This document shows positions 33,595-41,458 of a stretch of 64,000 nt of DNA, in pieces. A program made the translations under genes and the position numbers. Origin of the DNA: Parapedobacter flavus (GTDB lineage Bacteria > Bacteroidota > Bacteroidia > Sphingobacteriales > Sphingobacteriaceae); assembly GCF_035818675.1 (NCBI RefSeq), contig NZ_JAYKZZ010000016.1:124001-188000 (forward strand), written 5' to 3'. The notes under the pieces are model-generated. The model was not told the origin of the DNA. It saw only the letters and a list, made by a program, of their open reading frames with translations, and searched no databases. Within the stretch, counting starts at the first letter, position 1. Each line of letters starts with the position of its first letter.

Positions 33595-33651
33595 CAACTC
33601 GTCTATACTATAATATAGGTGAGTTTTTTTTGAGGTAAGACCGGAGTAAGC

Positions 33652-34203
33652 ATGAGTGATATTAAATTGGCGCCGGCGCCGCCAGGCGTAGAAGGGTCGG
33701 GTTTTTTTGCCACGACGCTAGATAAGGCTATTGGGCTGGCTAGGGCCAATTCGTTGTGGCCGCTTCCGTTTGCTACGTCGTGTTGTGGAATCGAGTTTAT
33801 GGCGACCATGGGTGCTACCTATGATTTGGCCCGATTTGGCGCAGAACGGCCAAGCTTTTCGCCGCGGCAGGCCGATATGTTGTTGGTTATGGGTACCATC
33901 GCTAAGAAAATGGCGCCGGTACTTAGGCAAGTATATATCCAGATGGCAGAACCCCGGTGGGTAATTGCCGTAGGCGCATGTGCATCGAGCGGCGGCATAT
34001 TCGACACCTATTCGGTATTGCAGGGCATTGATGAGGTGATTCCGGTAGACGTATATGTACCGGGGTGTCCGCCAAGGCCCGAAGCAATCCTGGATGGCGT
34101 GATGCGGTTGCAGGAAATCGTCAAAAATGAATCGCTGAATAGACGCAATTCATCCGAATACAAAGCGTTACTTGAAAAGTACGGAATACACACGCATGGC
34201 TAA
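33652..34203 (+). CDS. nuoB: NADH-quinone oxidoreductase subunit B
   Basis: Peripheral-arm subunit carrying cluster N2, the last iron-sulfur cluster before quinone. The 183-residue protein has the paired cysteines in PFATSCCGIEFMA (about 41-49), the further ligands in VGACASSGG and VPGCPPRPEAIL, and FGAERPSFSPRQADMLLVMGT between them. All four N2 ligands are present. It overlaps nuoC by 8 bp, which suggests translational coupling. Confidence 0.97.
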   Translation: MSDIKLAPAPPGVEGSGFFATTLDKAIGLARANSLWPLPFATSCCGIEFMATMGATYDLARFGAERPSFSPRQADMLLVMGTIAKKMAPVLRQVYIQMAEPRWVIAVGACASSGGIFDTYSVLQGIDEVIPVDVYVPGCPPRPEAILDGVMRLQEIVKNESLNRRNSSEYKALLEKYGIHTHG

Positions 34204-34702
34204 ACTCGATAATAACGCAGTACTGAAACGTCTTCAAGGCCGGTTTGCCGAAGGTGTCATCCGTAACGTAACGGAACCCTTTGGATTGCTGACGCTGGAG
34301 ACCGACACGACGCAGATTTTGGATGTCTTGGAGTTTTTGAAAACCGACGACGGACTGCAGTTTGGCTATTTGACGGATATTACGGCGGTGCATTACCCCG
34401 ATCTGGAAAATGAATTTGCCGTGGTGTACCATGTACATAGCCTGGTTAACAACGTGCGTATCCGCATTAAAGTGTTTTTGCAGGGCAGATACCCTGCAAT
34501 TCCAACTGCCACGGTTTTGTGGGATGGAGCCAATTGGATGGAACGTGAGACCTACGATTTTTTTGGGATACAGTTCGTCGGCCATCCCGACTTGCGCCGC
34601 ATCCTGAATGTAGACGATATGGAGGTGTTCCCCATGCGGAGAGAATATCCGCTCGAAGACCCCAATAAGATAGATAAGAAAGACTATTTCTTCGGAAGAT
34701 AA
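34196..34702 (+). CDS. nuoC: NADH-quinone oxidoreductase subunit C
   Basis: Complex I 30-kDa-type subunit of the peripheral arm; it carries no cofactor. The 168-residue product has the family motif WDGANWMERETYDFFGIQFVGHPDLRRIL followed by RREYPL. It is a separate gene, not fused to nuoD as in E. coli. The start at ATG 34196 (MAKLDNNAVLKRL) overlaps the nuoB end by 8 bp; the frame opens at 34172 but inside nuoB. nuoD starts 3 bp after the stop. Confidence 0.95.
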   Translation: MAKLDNNAVLKRLQGRFAEGVIRNVTEPFGLLTLETDTTQILDVLEFLKTDDGLQFGYLTDITAVHYPDLENEFAVVYHVHSLVNNVRIRIKVFLQGRYPAIPTATVLWDGANWMERETYDFFGIQFVGHPDLRRILNVDDMEVFPMRREYPLEDPNKIDKKDYFFGR

Positions 34703-34705
34703 GAT

Positions 34706-35944
34706 ATGATGAGCAATTCGGTTTCCACGATAAAGGGCAATAAACCTGTGTTTAGCGACAACGACCCGCAGGACGAGTTGTTTACACTCAATCTGGGGCC
34801 TACACATCCCGCCACACACGGGGTATTCCAAAATGTCCTCCAGGTCGACGGCGAACGCATTGTCAGTGGTGTATCAACCATTGGCTATATCCACCGCGCA
34901 TTTGAGAAAATTGCAGAACACCGCCCTTACTATCAAATCACACCGCTTACCGACCGCCTTAACTATTGTTCTTCGCCCATCAACAATATGGGCTGGCACA
35001 TGACGGTTGAAAAGCTTCTCGACATCGAGATTCCCAAAAGAGTACAGTATATGCGTGTGATTGTAATGGAACTCGCACGCATAACAGACCATATCATCTG
35101 CAACGGGATTCTGGGCGTAGATACCGGTGCATTCTCCGGCTTCCTTTATGTATTACAGGAGCGTGAGTTTATTTACGAAATCTACGAAGAGATATGCGGG
35201 GCACGGCTCACGACCAACATCGGTCGGATCGGTGGGTTCGAACGGGATTTCAACCAGACGGCGTTCGACAAGATACGCGAGTTCCTGAAACGGTTCCCGC
35301 CGGTATTGAAAGAATTTGAAGAGCTCTTTAACCGCAATCGGATTTTCATCGATCGTACAGCAGACGTAGCTGCCGTGGACGCCAAAACCGCATTGGGTTA
35401 CAGTTGGAGCGGACCGATACTGCGCGCTACAGGCGTCGACTACGACGTTCGAGTAAACGAACCCTACTCGTCTTATGAAGAATTTGAGTTTGATATTCCT
35501 GTAGGCACCAAAGGCGATGTTTACGATCGCTTCATGGTTCGCAACAATGAGATGTGGGAGAGCCTTAAGATCATCGAACAGGCATTGAATAAGATCGAAA
35601 AGGAGCCAAAAGGTATTTTCCACGCGGATGTACCGGCATTTTACCTTCCGCCGAAAGAGCAGGTGTATAATAATATGGAGGCCCTTATTTACCATTTCAA
35701 GATTGTAATGGGCGAGATAGACACACCGAAAAATGAGGTTTACCATAGTGTGGAGGGAGCAAACGGGGAGTTGGGCTTTTACCTGATCAGCGATGGCGGT
35801 AGGTCCCCTTATCGGTTGCATTTCCGCAGACCATCATTCATCAACTATCAGATGTATGCGCCGATGAGTAGCGGGATGCTACTTTCCGACGCCATCATCA
35901 ACATGAGTAGCTTAAATGTTATAGCAGGAGAATTGGATGCTTAG
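34706..35944 (+). CDS. nuoD: NADH-quinone oxidoreductase subunit D
   Basis: 49-kDa subunit that forms the quinone-binding pocket with NuoB. The 412-residue protein has LNLGPTHPATHGVFQNVLQVDGE near the start (quinone-site His), GYIHRAFEKIAEHRPYYQ, LNYCSSPINNMGW, RIGGFERDFN and the C-terminal RLHFRRPSFINYQM. The length is typical of a stand-alone NuoD. It overlaps nuoE by 8 bp. Confidence 0.97.
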   Translation: MMSNSVSTIKGNKPVFSDNDPQDELFTLNLGPTHPATHGVFQNVLQVDGERIVSGVSTIGYIHRAFEKIAEHRPYYQITPLTDRLNYCSSPINNMGWHMTVEKLLDIEIPKRVQYMRVIVMELARITDHIICNGILGVDTGAFSGFLYVLQEREFIYEIYEEICGARLTTNIGRIGGFERDFNQTAFDKIREFLKRFPPVLKEFEELFNRNRIFIDRTADVAAVDAKTALGYSWSGPILRATGVDYDVRVNEPYSSYEEFEFDIPVGTKGDVYDRFMVRNNEMWESLKIIEQALNKIEKEPKGIFHADVPAFYLPPKEQVYNNMEALIYHFKIVMGEIDTPKNEVYHSVEGANGELGFYLISDGGRSPYRLHFRRPSFINYQMYAPMSSGMLLSDAIINMSSLNVIAGELDA

Positions 35945-36479
35945 TGTGAAACATAATGAACCCGTGGAGTTTACGGCCGAAACGCTGGGTAAATTTGCCG
36001 AGATCGTAGCGCGCTATCCAGAAGAACGCCAGAAGTCGGCCTTGCTGCCGATATTACACGAAGTGCAGGCCATGTATGGCTGGCTGAGCGTCCCTGCGAT
36101 GGACAGTGTGGCGGCTTATCTGCAAATTGAGCCCATCGAAGTGTATGAAGTAGCCACCTTTTACACCATGTTTTTCCTACGGCCGCAAGGCAAATATGTC
36201 TTGGAAGTGTGCCGTACCGGGCCTTGTTGTTTAGTGGGGGCAGAGCGCATTATGGCTTATATCGAGCAGCAACTGGGCGTGAAAGAGGGTGAGGTGACCG
36301 CCGATGGATTGTTCAGCTGGCGGGGTGTGGAATGTCTGGCCGCCTGTGGCTACGGGCCGGTATTGCAGATTGGGCCCGAATACACCTTTCATGAAAAGCT
36401 TTCTGAAGAAAAGGTAGATGAATTGATAAAAGAACTGAAGAATAAGGCTGAAGGGCGAGAGCTGACGGCTGAAAGCTGA
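35937..36479 (+). CDS. nuoE: NADH-quinone oxidoreductase subunit E
   Basis: 24-kDa subunit with the off-path [2Fe-2S] cluster N1a. The 180-residue protein is thioredoxin-like, with ligand cysteines in LEVCRTGPCCLVGAERI and GVECLAACGYGPVLQI. The first motif has a double Cys. The last ~12 residues (KAEGRELTAES) are encoded by a stretch that looks like the degenerate intergenic repeats seen elsewhere in the operon (36440-36484), so the C-terminal tail is probably a recent, non-functional extension. It overlaps nuoD by 8 bp; nuoF follows after 5 bp. Confidence 0.95.
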   Translation: MLSVKHNEPVEFTAETLGKFAEIVARYPEERQKSALLPILHEVQAMYGWLSVPAMDSVAAYLQIEPIEVYEVATFYTMFFLRPQGKYVLEVCRTGPCCLVGAERIMAYIEQQLGVKEGEVTADGLFSWRGVECLAACGYGPVLQIGPEYTFHEKLSEEKVDELIKELKNKAEGRELTAES

Positions 36480-36484
36480 TAATT

Positions 36485-37837
36485 ATGGCTCGTAAGTTAT
36501 TGTTGACACATATCGATGTTCCGGGTATCCAAACCTTCGAGGTATACCGCCAAAAAGGGGGGTACCGGGCTGTTGAGAAGGCATTGAAGGCACTCACCCC
36601 CGACGAGGTGGTCGAAGAGGTGAAAGCTTCGGGCTTGCGTGGCCGGGGCGGTGCCGGTTTCCCAACGGGGATGAAATGGAGTTTCCTGGCCAAACCCGAA
36701 GGCGTGCCACGCTATTTGGTGTGCAATGCCGATGAGTCAGAGCCGGGTACGTTCAAAGACCGCTACCTGATGACCCATATTCCCCACGCATTGATTGAGG
36801 GCATGATCGTCTCCAGCTATGCTTTGGGGGCCAATACATCTTACATCTACGTGCGCGGTGAGATGATGCCGCAGATACGTATCCTTGAAAAAGCGATTGC
36901 CGAAGCAAAAAATGCAGGGTTTCTCGGCAAGAATATCTTGGGTACCGGTTACGACCTCGAGTTGTACGTGCAGCCTGGTGGGGGTGCCTACATCTGCGGC
37001 GAGGAAACCGCTCTACTTGAATCGTTGGAAGGAAAGCGAGGCAATCCGCGGATTAAGCCACCTTTCCCTGCTGTATCAGGGCTTTATAACCGGCCTACCG
37101 TGGTGAATAATGTCGAGTCTATTGCGGCCACGGTACCCATCATCAACGATGGCGGCGAGGAGTACGCTAAGATCGGTGTGGGCCGGAGCACAGGTACCAA
37201 GTTGATTTCTGCCGGCGGCAACCTGAATAAGCCGGGTGTTTACGAAATCGAGCTGGGTGTGCCCGTAGAAGAATTTATTTACTCCGATGAATATTGCGGA
37301 GGCATCGCCAATGGCAAACGCCTGAAAGCGGTGGTAGCCGGGGGGTCATCCGTACCCATCCTGCCGGCCAACTTGATCATGAAGACATTGCCCGGCGAGC
37401 CGCGCCTGATGACCTACGAGTCACTCGCCGAGGGCGGATTCCAAAGTGGGACAATGATGGGGTCCGGTGGATTTATCGCATTTGATGAGGATCAATGCAT
37501 CGTGCGTAACACTTGGAATTTCACCCGGTTTTACCATCATGAAAGTTGTGGGCAATGTTCGCCCTGCCGTGAAGGTACGGGATGGATGGAGAAGGTATTG
37601 CATAATATCGAACATGGGCACGGCTCGTATAGCGACATTGACCTGTTGGTGAATGTCGCCAAGAACATCGAAGGTAATACGATATGCCCGCTCGGAGATG
37701 CCGCCGCATGGCCAGTGGCTAGTGCAATCCGCCACTTCAGGGATGAATTTGAGTGGCACGTGAGCAATGGTGAGGAATCGCAGGTCCGTAATTTCGGATT
37801 AGCACATTACGCCGATCCGTTGGAGCCGGTGGTCTGA
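36485..37837 (+). CDS. nuoF: NADH-quinone oxidoreductase subunit F
   Basis: 51-kDa subunit that binds NADH, FMN and [4Fe-4S] cluster N3. The 450-residue product has the FMN/NADH motif LRGRGGAGFPTGMKWSF, the loop CNADESEPGTFKDR, YVQPGGGAYICGEETALLESLEG, and the cluster ligands in HESCGQCSPCREGTGWM and NTICPLGDAAAWP. All residues needed for NADH oxidation are visible, so this complex I takes NADH rather than ferredoxin alone. A 71-bp gap with repeat-like sequence separates it from nuoG. Confidence 0.97.
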   Translation: MARKLLLTHIDVPGIQTFEVYRQKGGYRAVEKALKALTPDEVVEEVKASGLRGRGGAGFPTGMKWSFLAKPEGVPRYLVCNADESEPGTFKDRYLMTHIPHALIEGMIVSSYALGANTSYIYVRGEMMPQIRILEKAIAEAKNAGFLGKNILGTGYDLELYVQPGGGAYICGEETALLESLEGKRGNPRIKPPFPAVSGLYNRPTVVNNVESIAATVPIINDGGEEYAKIGVGRSTGTKLISAGGNLNKPGVYEIELGVPVEEFIYSDEYCGGIANGKRLKAVVAGGSSVPILPANLIMKTLPGEPRLMTYESLAEGGFQSGTMMGSGGFIAFDEDQCIVRNTWNFTRFYHHESCGQCSPCREGTGWMEKVLHNIEHGHGSYSDIDLLVNVAKNIEGNTICPLGDAAAWPVASAIRHFRDEFEWHVSNGEESQVRNFGLAHYADPLEPVV

Positions 37838-37908
37838 ACGGAGTAGTTTGAAGTACCAAGTTAACAGGGCTGGAAGCGGATGGCTGCCAGCAAATAGCTG
37901 AAAAAGGA

Positions 37909-38925
37909 ATGGCTGAAGACGTTAAATTCAAGGTAAGCATTGACGGTATCCCGGTGGAGGTTTCCCCCGGGACGACGATATTGAATGCTGCACGCGCAAT
38001 CGGTGGCGACGTTGTGCCGCCGGCCATGTGCTACTATTCTAAGTTGGAAGGTAGTGGTGGGAAGTGCCGTACCTGCTTGGTAAAGGTAAGTAAAGGGTCG
38101 GAAAAGGACCCGCGGCCTATGCCCAAATTGGTCGCCTCATGCCGCACCACGGTGATGGATGGGATGGAAGTGCAGAATATTACCTCACCGGAGGTGTTGG
38201 AGGCACGCAAAGGCGTGGTGGAGATGCTGTTAATCAACCACCCGCTTGACTGTCCTATATGTGACCAAGCCGGCGAATGTCACCTGCAGGACTTGGGCTA
38301 TGAACACGGCCTGGCAGATACCCGCTACGAGTTTGAACGGCGCACATTTGATAAAATAGACATCGGCGACAAGATACAGCTACATATGACACGCTGTATT
38401 CTGTGCTATCGTTGCGTGATGGTAGCCGACCAGCTCACGCCAAAGCGTGTGCATGGTGTTTTGGGTCGCGGCGATGCCGCTGAAATTTCTACTTACATCA
38501 CAAAGGCGGTAGACAATGAATTTTCTGGCAATATGATCGATGTATGCCCGGTCGGCGCACTGACGGATAGGACATTCCGGTTCAAAAACCGCGTGTGGTT
38601 TACCAAACCGGTTGAAGCCCATCGCGATTGCCCCACATGCAGTGGCAAGGTGACCCTATGGTATAAAGGAGAAGAAGTGTTGCGGGTCACGGCGCGAAAA
38701 GATACCTACGGCGAAGCCGAGGAGTTTATTTGCAATACCTGCCGGTTTGATAAAAAGTCGACAGCAGATTGGGTAATCGATGGTCCACGCACGGTGAAAC
38801 GGACGTCTGTCATTTCGGCAAACCACTACGAGCTGTTGACCCCGCCGCCGGTGGTCAAGGAGAACTTGGCCTTACAGGAGGCTAATAAAGACCAGTTTGA
38901 CCGTGCGGAGCGGTTACTACCATAG
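37909..38925 (+). CDS. nuoG: NADH-quinone oxidoreductase subunit G, short form
   Basis: Iron-sulfur electron-transfer subunit of complex I. The 338-residue product has the N-terminal ferredoxin-like [2Fe-2S] domain with ligands in AMCYYSKLEGSGGKCRTCLVKV and ASC, the His-containing [4Fe-4S] motif HPLDCPICDQAGEC, and the N4 cluster ligands in TRCILCYRCVMVAD and DVCPVGALT. It then has an extra four-cysteine site (CPTCSGK and FICNTCRFDKK) corresponding to cluster N7. The protein ends there: the ~500-residue molybdopterin-like domain of E. coli NuoG is absent. There is no sign of a frameshift, and nuoH follows directly, so it is a genuine short form as in other Bacteroidota. Confidence 0.93.
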   Translation: MAEDVKFKVSIDGIPVEVSPGTTILNAARAIGGDVVPPAMCYYSKLEGSGGKCRTCLVKVSKGSEKDPRPMPKLVASCRTTVMDGMEVQNITSPEVLEARKGVVEMLLINHPLDCPICDQAGECHLQDLGYEHGLADTRYEFERRTFDKIDIGDKIQLHMTRCILCYRCVMVADQLTPKRVHGVLGRGDAAEISTYITKAVDNEFSGNMIDVCPVGALTDRTFRFKNRVWFTKPVEAHRDCPTCSGKVTLWYKGEEVLRVTARKDTYGEAEEFICNTCRFDKKSTADWVIDGPRTVKRTSVISANHYELLTPPPVVKENLALQEANKDQFDRAERLLP

Positions 38926-38970
38926 CATTAACGAGCCCTTCGGGGTTTAGAAAAATTGGAAATACAGTAT

Positions 38971-40008
38971 ATGGAACTCGCGTTTGTCATTGAGAAAGTA
39001 GTATTAGTGAGCCTGATTTTTGTGATCACGCTGGTGATTGCGATGTATTCCACGTTGGCCGAACGTAAGGTAGCCGGTTTTATGCAAGATCGCTTTGGGC
39101 CGGATCGCGCTGGCCCTTTCGGTATCCTCCAGCCACTGTGCGATGGTGGCAAGTTCTTCTTTAAGGAAGAAATCATTCCTGCCGGCGCACATAGGTCGTT
39201 ATTTATCCTCGGGCCTACCATTGCCATCATTACTGCTTGTATAGGTAGCGCAGTTATTCCCTGGGGGCAAACACTCACCATCGGTGAACGGGCAATCGAA
39301 CTACAGGTAACGGATGTCAATATCGGCGTATTATATATGTTCGGCGTGGTTGCGCTCAGCGTCTATGGTATTATGCTTGGAGGATGGGCATCCAACAATA
39401 AGTTTTCGTTGATGGGGGCCGTTCGTGCTGCGTCGCAAAGCATCAGTTATGAGCTGGCCATGGGCCTTTCCTTGATCGCCTTGTTGATGGTTACCCAGTC
39501 GCTTTCATTGAAAGAGATTGTCGAGCAGCAGTCGGGGTTTGTGAACTGGAATATATGGGTACAACCGTTGGGCTTCCTTATTTTCCTCATCTGCTCGTTC
39601 GCGGAATGCAACCGCGTACCGTTCGATTTGCCTGAGTGCGAGACGGAATTGATCGGTGGCTACAACGTAGAATACTCATCCATGAAACTCGGCCTCTATA
39701 TGTTTGCCGAGTATATCCATATGTTTGTCTCGTCGGCACTGATGGCCACGCTTTATTTTGGGGGGTATAATTTTCCCTTCATGGATGCGCTGGGCCTCTC
39801 CCAGAACTGGATTACCATCATCGGCGTCGTGGTGTTTTTTGCCAAGATATTCGCCTTCATCTTTTTCTTCATGTGGATCCGGTGGACACTGCCCCGCTTC
39901 CGCTACGATCAGTTGATGAACCTGGGTTGGAAAGTATTGATACCCTTGGCTATCGCCAATATTGTGTTGACCGGGGTGATTACCATTATCAATGATACAT
40001 TTTTTTAA
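38971..40008 (+). CDS. nuoH: NADH-quinone oxidoreductase subunit H
   Basis: Membrane subunit (ND1) that joins the peripheral arm to the proton-pumping arm and lines the quinone tunnel. The 345-residue protein has about eight helices with the conserved loops TLAERKVAGFMQDRFGPDRAGPFGILQPLCDGGKF, AAQSISYELAMG-like RAASQSISYELAMGLSL, FAECNRVPFDLPECETELIGGYNVEYSSMK and WIRWTLPRFRYDQLMNLGWK. ATG 38971 is taken as the start; an in-frame TTG at 38956 is less likely. nuoI follows. Confidence 0.96.
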   Translation: MELAFVIEKVVLVSLIFVITLVIAMYSTLAERKVAGFMQDRFGPDRAGPFGILQPLCDGGKFFFKEEIIPAGAHRSLFILGPTIAIITACIGSAVIPWGQTLTIGERAIELQVTDVNIGVLYMFGVVALSVYGIMLGGWASNNKFSLMGAVRAASQSISYELAMGLSLIALLMVTQSLSLKEIVEQQSGFVNWNIWVQPLGFLIFLICSFAECNRVPFDLPECETELIGGYNVEYSSMKLGLYMFAEYIHMFVSSALMATLYFGGYNFPFMDALGLSQNWITIIGVVVFFAKIFAFIFFFMWIRWTLPRFRYDQLMNLGWKVLIPLAIANIVLTGVITIINDTFF

Positions 40009-40032
40009 CGAAATTTGGTTAGGGGAAACGAT

Positions 40033-40554
40033 ATGCAGTCTTTAAGCAACAGAAAAAAGGTATTGGAACAGAAGCCCATGAACTTCTGGGAGCGTATTTA
40101 CCTCCCGGCGATTTTCAAGGGACTGGGCATTACCATCAAGCATTTTTTCAAGCCTATACCTACTGTGAAATATCCGGAGGAAGAGCGGCCATATTCGAAA
40201 AATTTCCGCGGACAGCATTCGCTGAAGCGCGATGAGGATGGAAGGGAGCGGTGTACCGCTTGTGGATTATGCGCGCTCTCGTGCCCCGCCGAAGCCATCT
40301 CCATGATTTCTGCCGAGCGCCAAAAAGGCGAGGAGCACCTCTATAGGGAAGAAAAGTATGCCGCTGTGTATGAGATTAACATGCTTCGTTGCATCTTCTG
40401 CGGTCTTTGCGAGGAGGCGTGTCCCAAGGAAGCCATTTACTTGGATGGCCCCCACGTAACGGCCGACTACCTCCGCAAGGATTTTATTTATGGCAAAGAC
40501 AAATTGGTGGAACCCCGGTTTGACTTTACGGAAAAACATGAACCCACGGCCTAG
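40033..40554 (+). CDS. nuoI: NADH-quinone oxidoreductase subunit I
   Basis: Ferredoxin-like subunit with clusters N6a and N6b between NuoG and NuoB. The 173-residue protein has two [4Fe-4S] motifs: CTACGLCALSCPAEAI and CIFCGLCEEACPKEAI, each with all four cysteines. The start is ATG 40033 (MQSLSNRKKVLEQKPMNF); the frame also opens at a TTG at 40015. An amphipathic N-terminal helix (ERIYLPAIFKGLGITIKHFF) would anchor it on NuoH. Confidence 0.96.
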   Translation: MQSLSNRKKVLEQKPMNFWERIYLPAIFKGLGITIKHFFKPIPTVKYPEEERPYSKNFRGQHSLKRDEDGRERCTACGLCALSCPAEAISMISAERQKGEEHLYREEKYAAVYEINMLRCIFCGLCEEACPKEAIYLDGPHVTADYLRKDFIYGKDKLVEPRFDFTEKHEPTA

Positions 40555-40581
40555 TCCGCTGATAACCCTTACGAAAACAGC

Positions 40582-41079
40582 ATGAGCGTTTTTTATTTTG
40601 TGGCTTTTTTGTCTATCTTCTTTGCGCTGATGACCATCTTTACTAAGAATCCGGTGCACAGCGTACTTTACCTCGTTATTACGTTTTTTACCTTTACGGT
40701 GCATTATATTCTCCTAAACGCGCAGTTTCTCGCGGTGGTCAATTTCATTGTTTATATGGGGGCCATCATGGTGCTGTTCCTTTTCGTTTTGATGCTGCTC
40801 AACCTCAATAAAGATACCGAACCCCTCAAGTCCAATCTGGTGAAATTCATGGGTGTCATTGCAGGGATGTGTTTATTGGTAACGCTAGCCGCATCATTCC
40901 GTTTACTGGAGGTGTCTGATCCTGTAGTGCTGAAAAACCCCGACATCGGACTGGTGTCTAATCTGGGAAAGGTATTGTTTAGCGATTTCTTGCTGCCCTT
41001 TGAGATATCCTCGATATTATTGTTGACCGCCATGGTGGGCGCGGTACTATTAGCCAAGAACGATCCAAAAAAAGCATAA
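40582..41079 (+). CDS. nuoJ: NADH-quinone oxidoreductase subunit J
   Basis: Membrane-arm subunit (ND6) of complex I. The 165-residue protein has five hydrophobic helices; the conserved part reads NPVHSVLYLVITFFTFTVHYILLNAQFLAVVNFIVYMGAIMVLFLFVLMLL, containing the bulged helix of ND6. It is followed without any gap by the nuoK ATG, so the two are translationally coupled. Confidence 0.95.
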   Translation: MSVFYFVAFLSIFFALMTIFTKNPVHSVLYLVITFFTFTVHYILLNAQFLAVVNFIVYMGAIMVLFLFVLMLLNLNKDTEPLKSNLVKFMGVIAGMCLLVTLAASFRLLEVSDPVVLKNPDIGLVSNLGKVLFSDFLLPFEISSILLLTAMVGAVLLAKNDPKKA

Positions 41080-41409
41080 ATGGAAACTATCGTACAAAAT
41101 ATACAGGGTGTACCGCTCAATCACTATATCCTGTTTTGTAGTATTATTTTCGCAATCGGCGTCATGGGCGTGCTTATACGCCGTAATGTCATCATCATCA
41201 TGATGTCTGTCGAATTGATGCTCAATTCTGTGAACTTGCTGCTTACCGCGTTTTCGGTGCATCACGGCGATCCGGCCGGACAGGTGTTTGTGTTTTTCAT
41301 CATGGCGTTGGCTGCTGCCGAGGTTGCGGTAGGTTTAGCCATCATCGTGATGGTATACCGGAATACCCGTTCAGTGGATATCAATGCGCTGAACCGCTTG
41401 CGGGGGTGA
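41080..41409 (+). CDS. nuoK: NADH-quinone oxidoreductase subunit K
   Basis: Membrane-arm subunit (ND4L) with three helices. The 109-residue protein has the typical GVLIRRNVIIIMMSVELMLNSVNLLLTAFS, with the conserved glutamate in the second helix used in proton transfer, and AEVAVGLAIIVMVYRN with the third-helix glutamate. It starts directly after the nuoJ stop. The 49-bp gap after it contains a degenerate GATTTGAT-type repeat. Confidence 0.96.
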   Translation: METIVQNIQGVPLNHYILFCSIIFAIGVMGVLIRRNVIIIMMSVELMLNSVNLLLTAFSVHHGDPAGQVFVFFIMALAAAEVAVGLAIIVMVYRNTRSVDINALNRLRG

Positions 41410-41458
41410 TTTTGATGCGATGATGTGTCGATTTGATGATTTGAACGATTAACAAAAG

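Noticed and set aside
41410..41458. CRISPR-like short repeats in the nuoK-nuoL gap
   Set aside because: The words are degenerate, under 15 bp, with no regular spacers; a dispersed intergenic repeat is a better fit.
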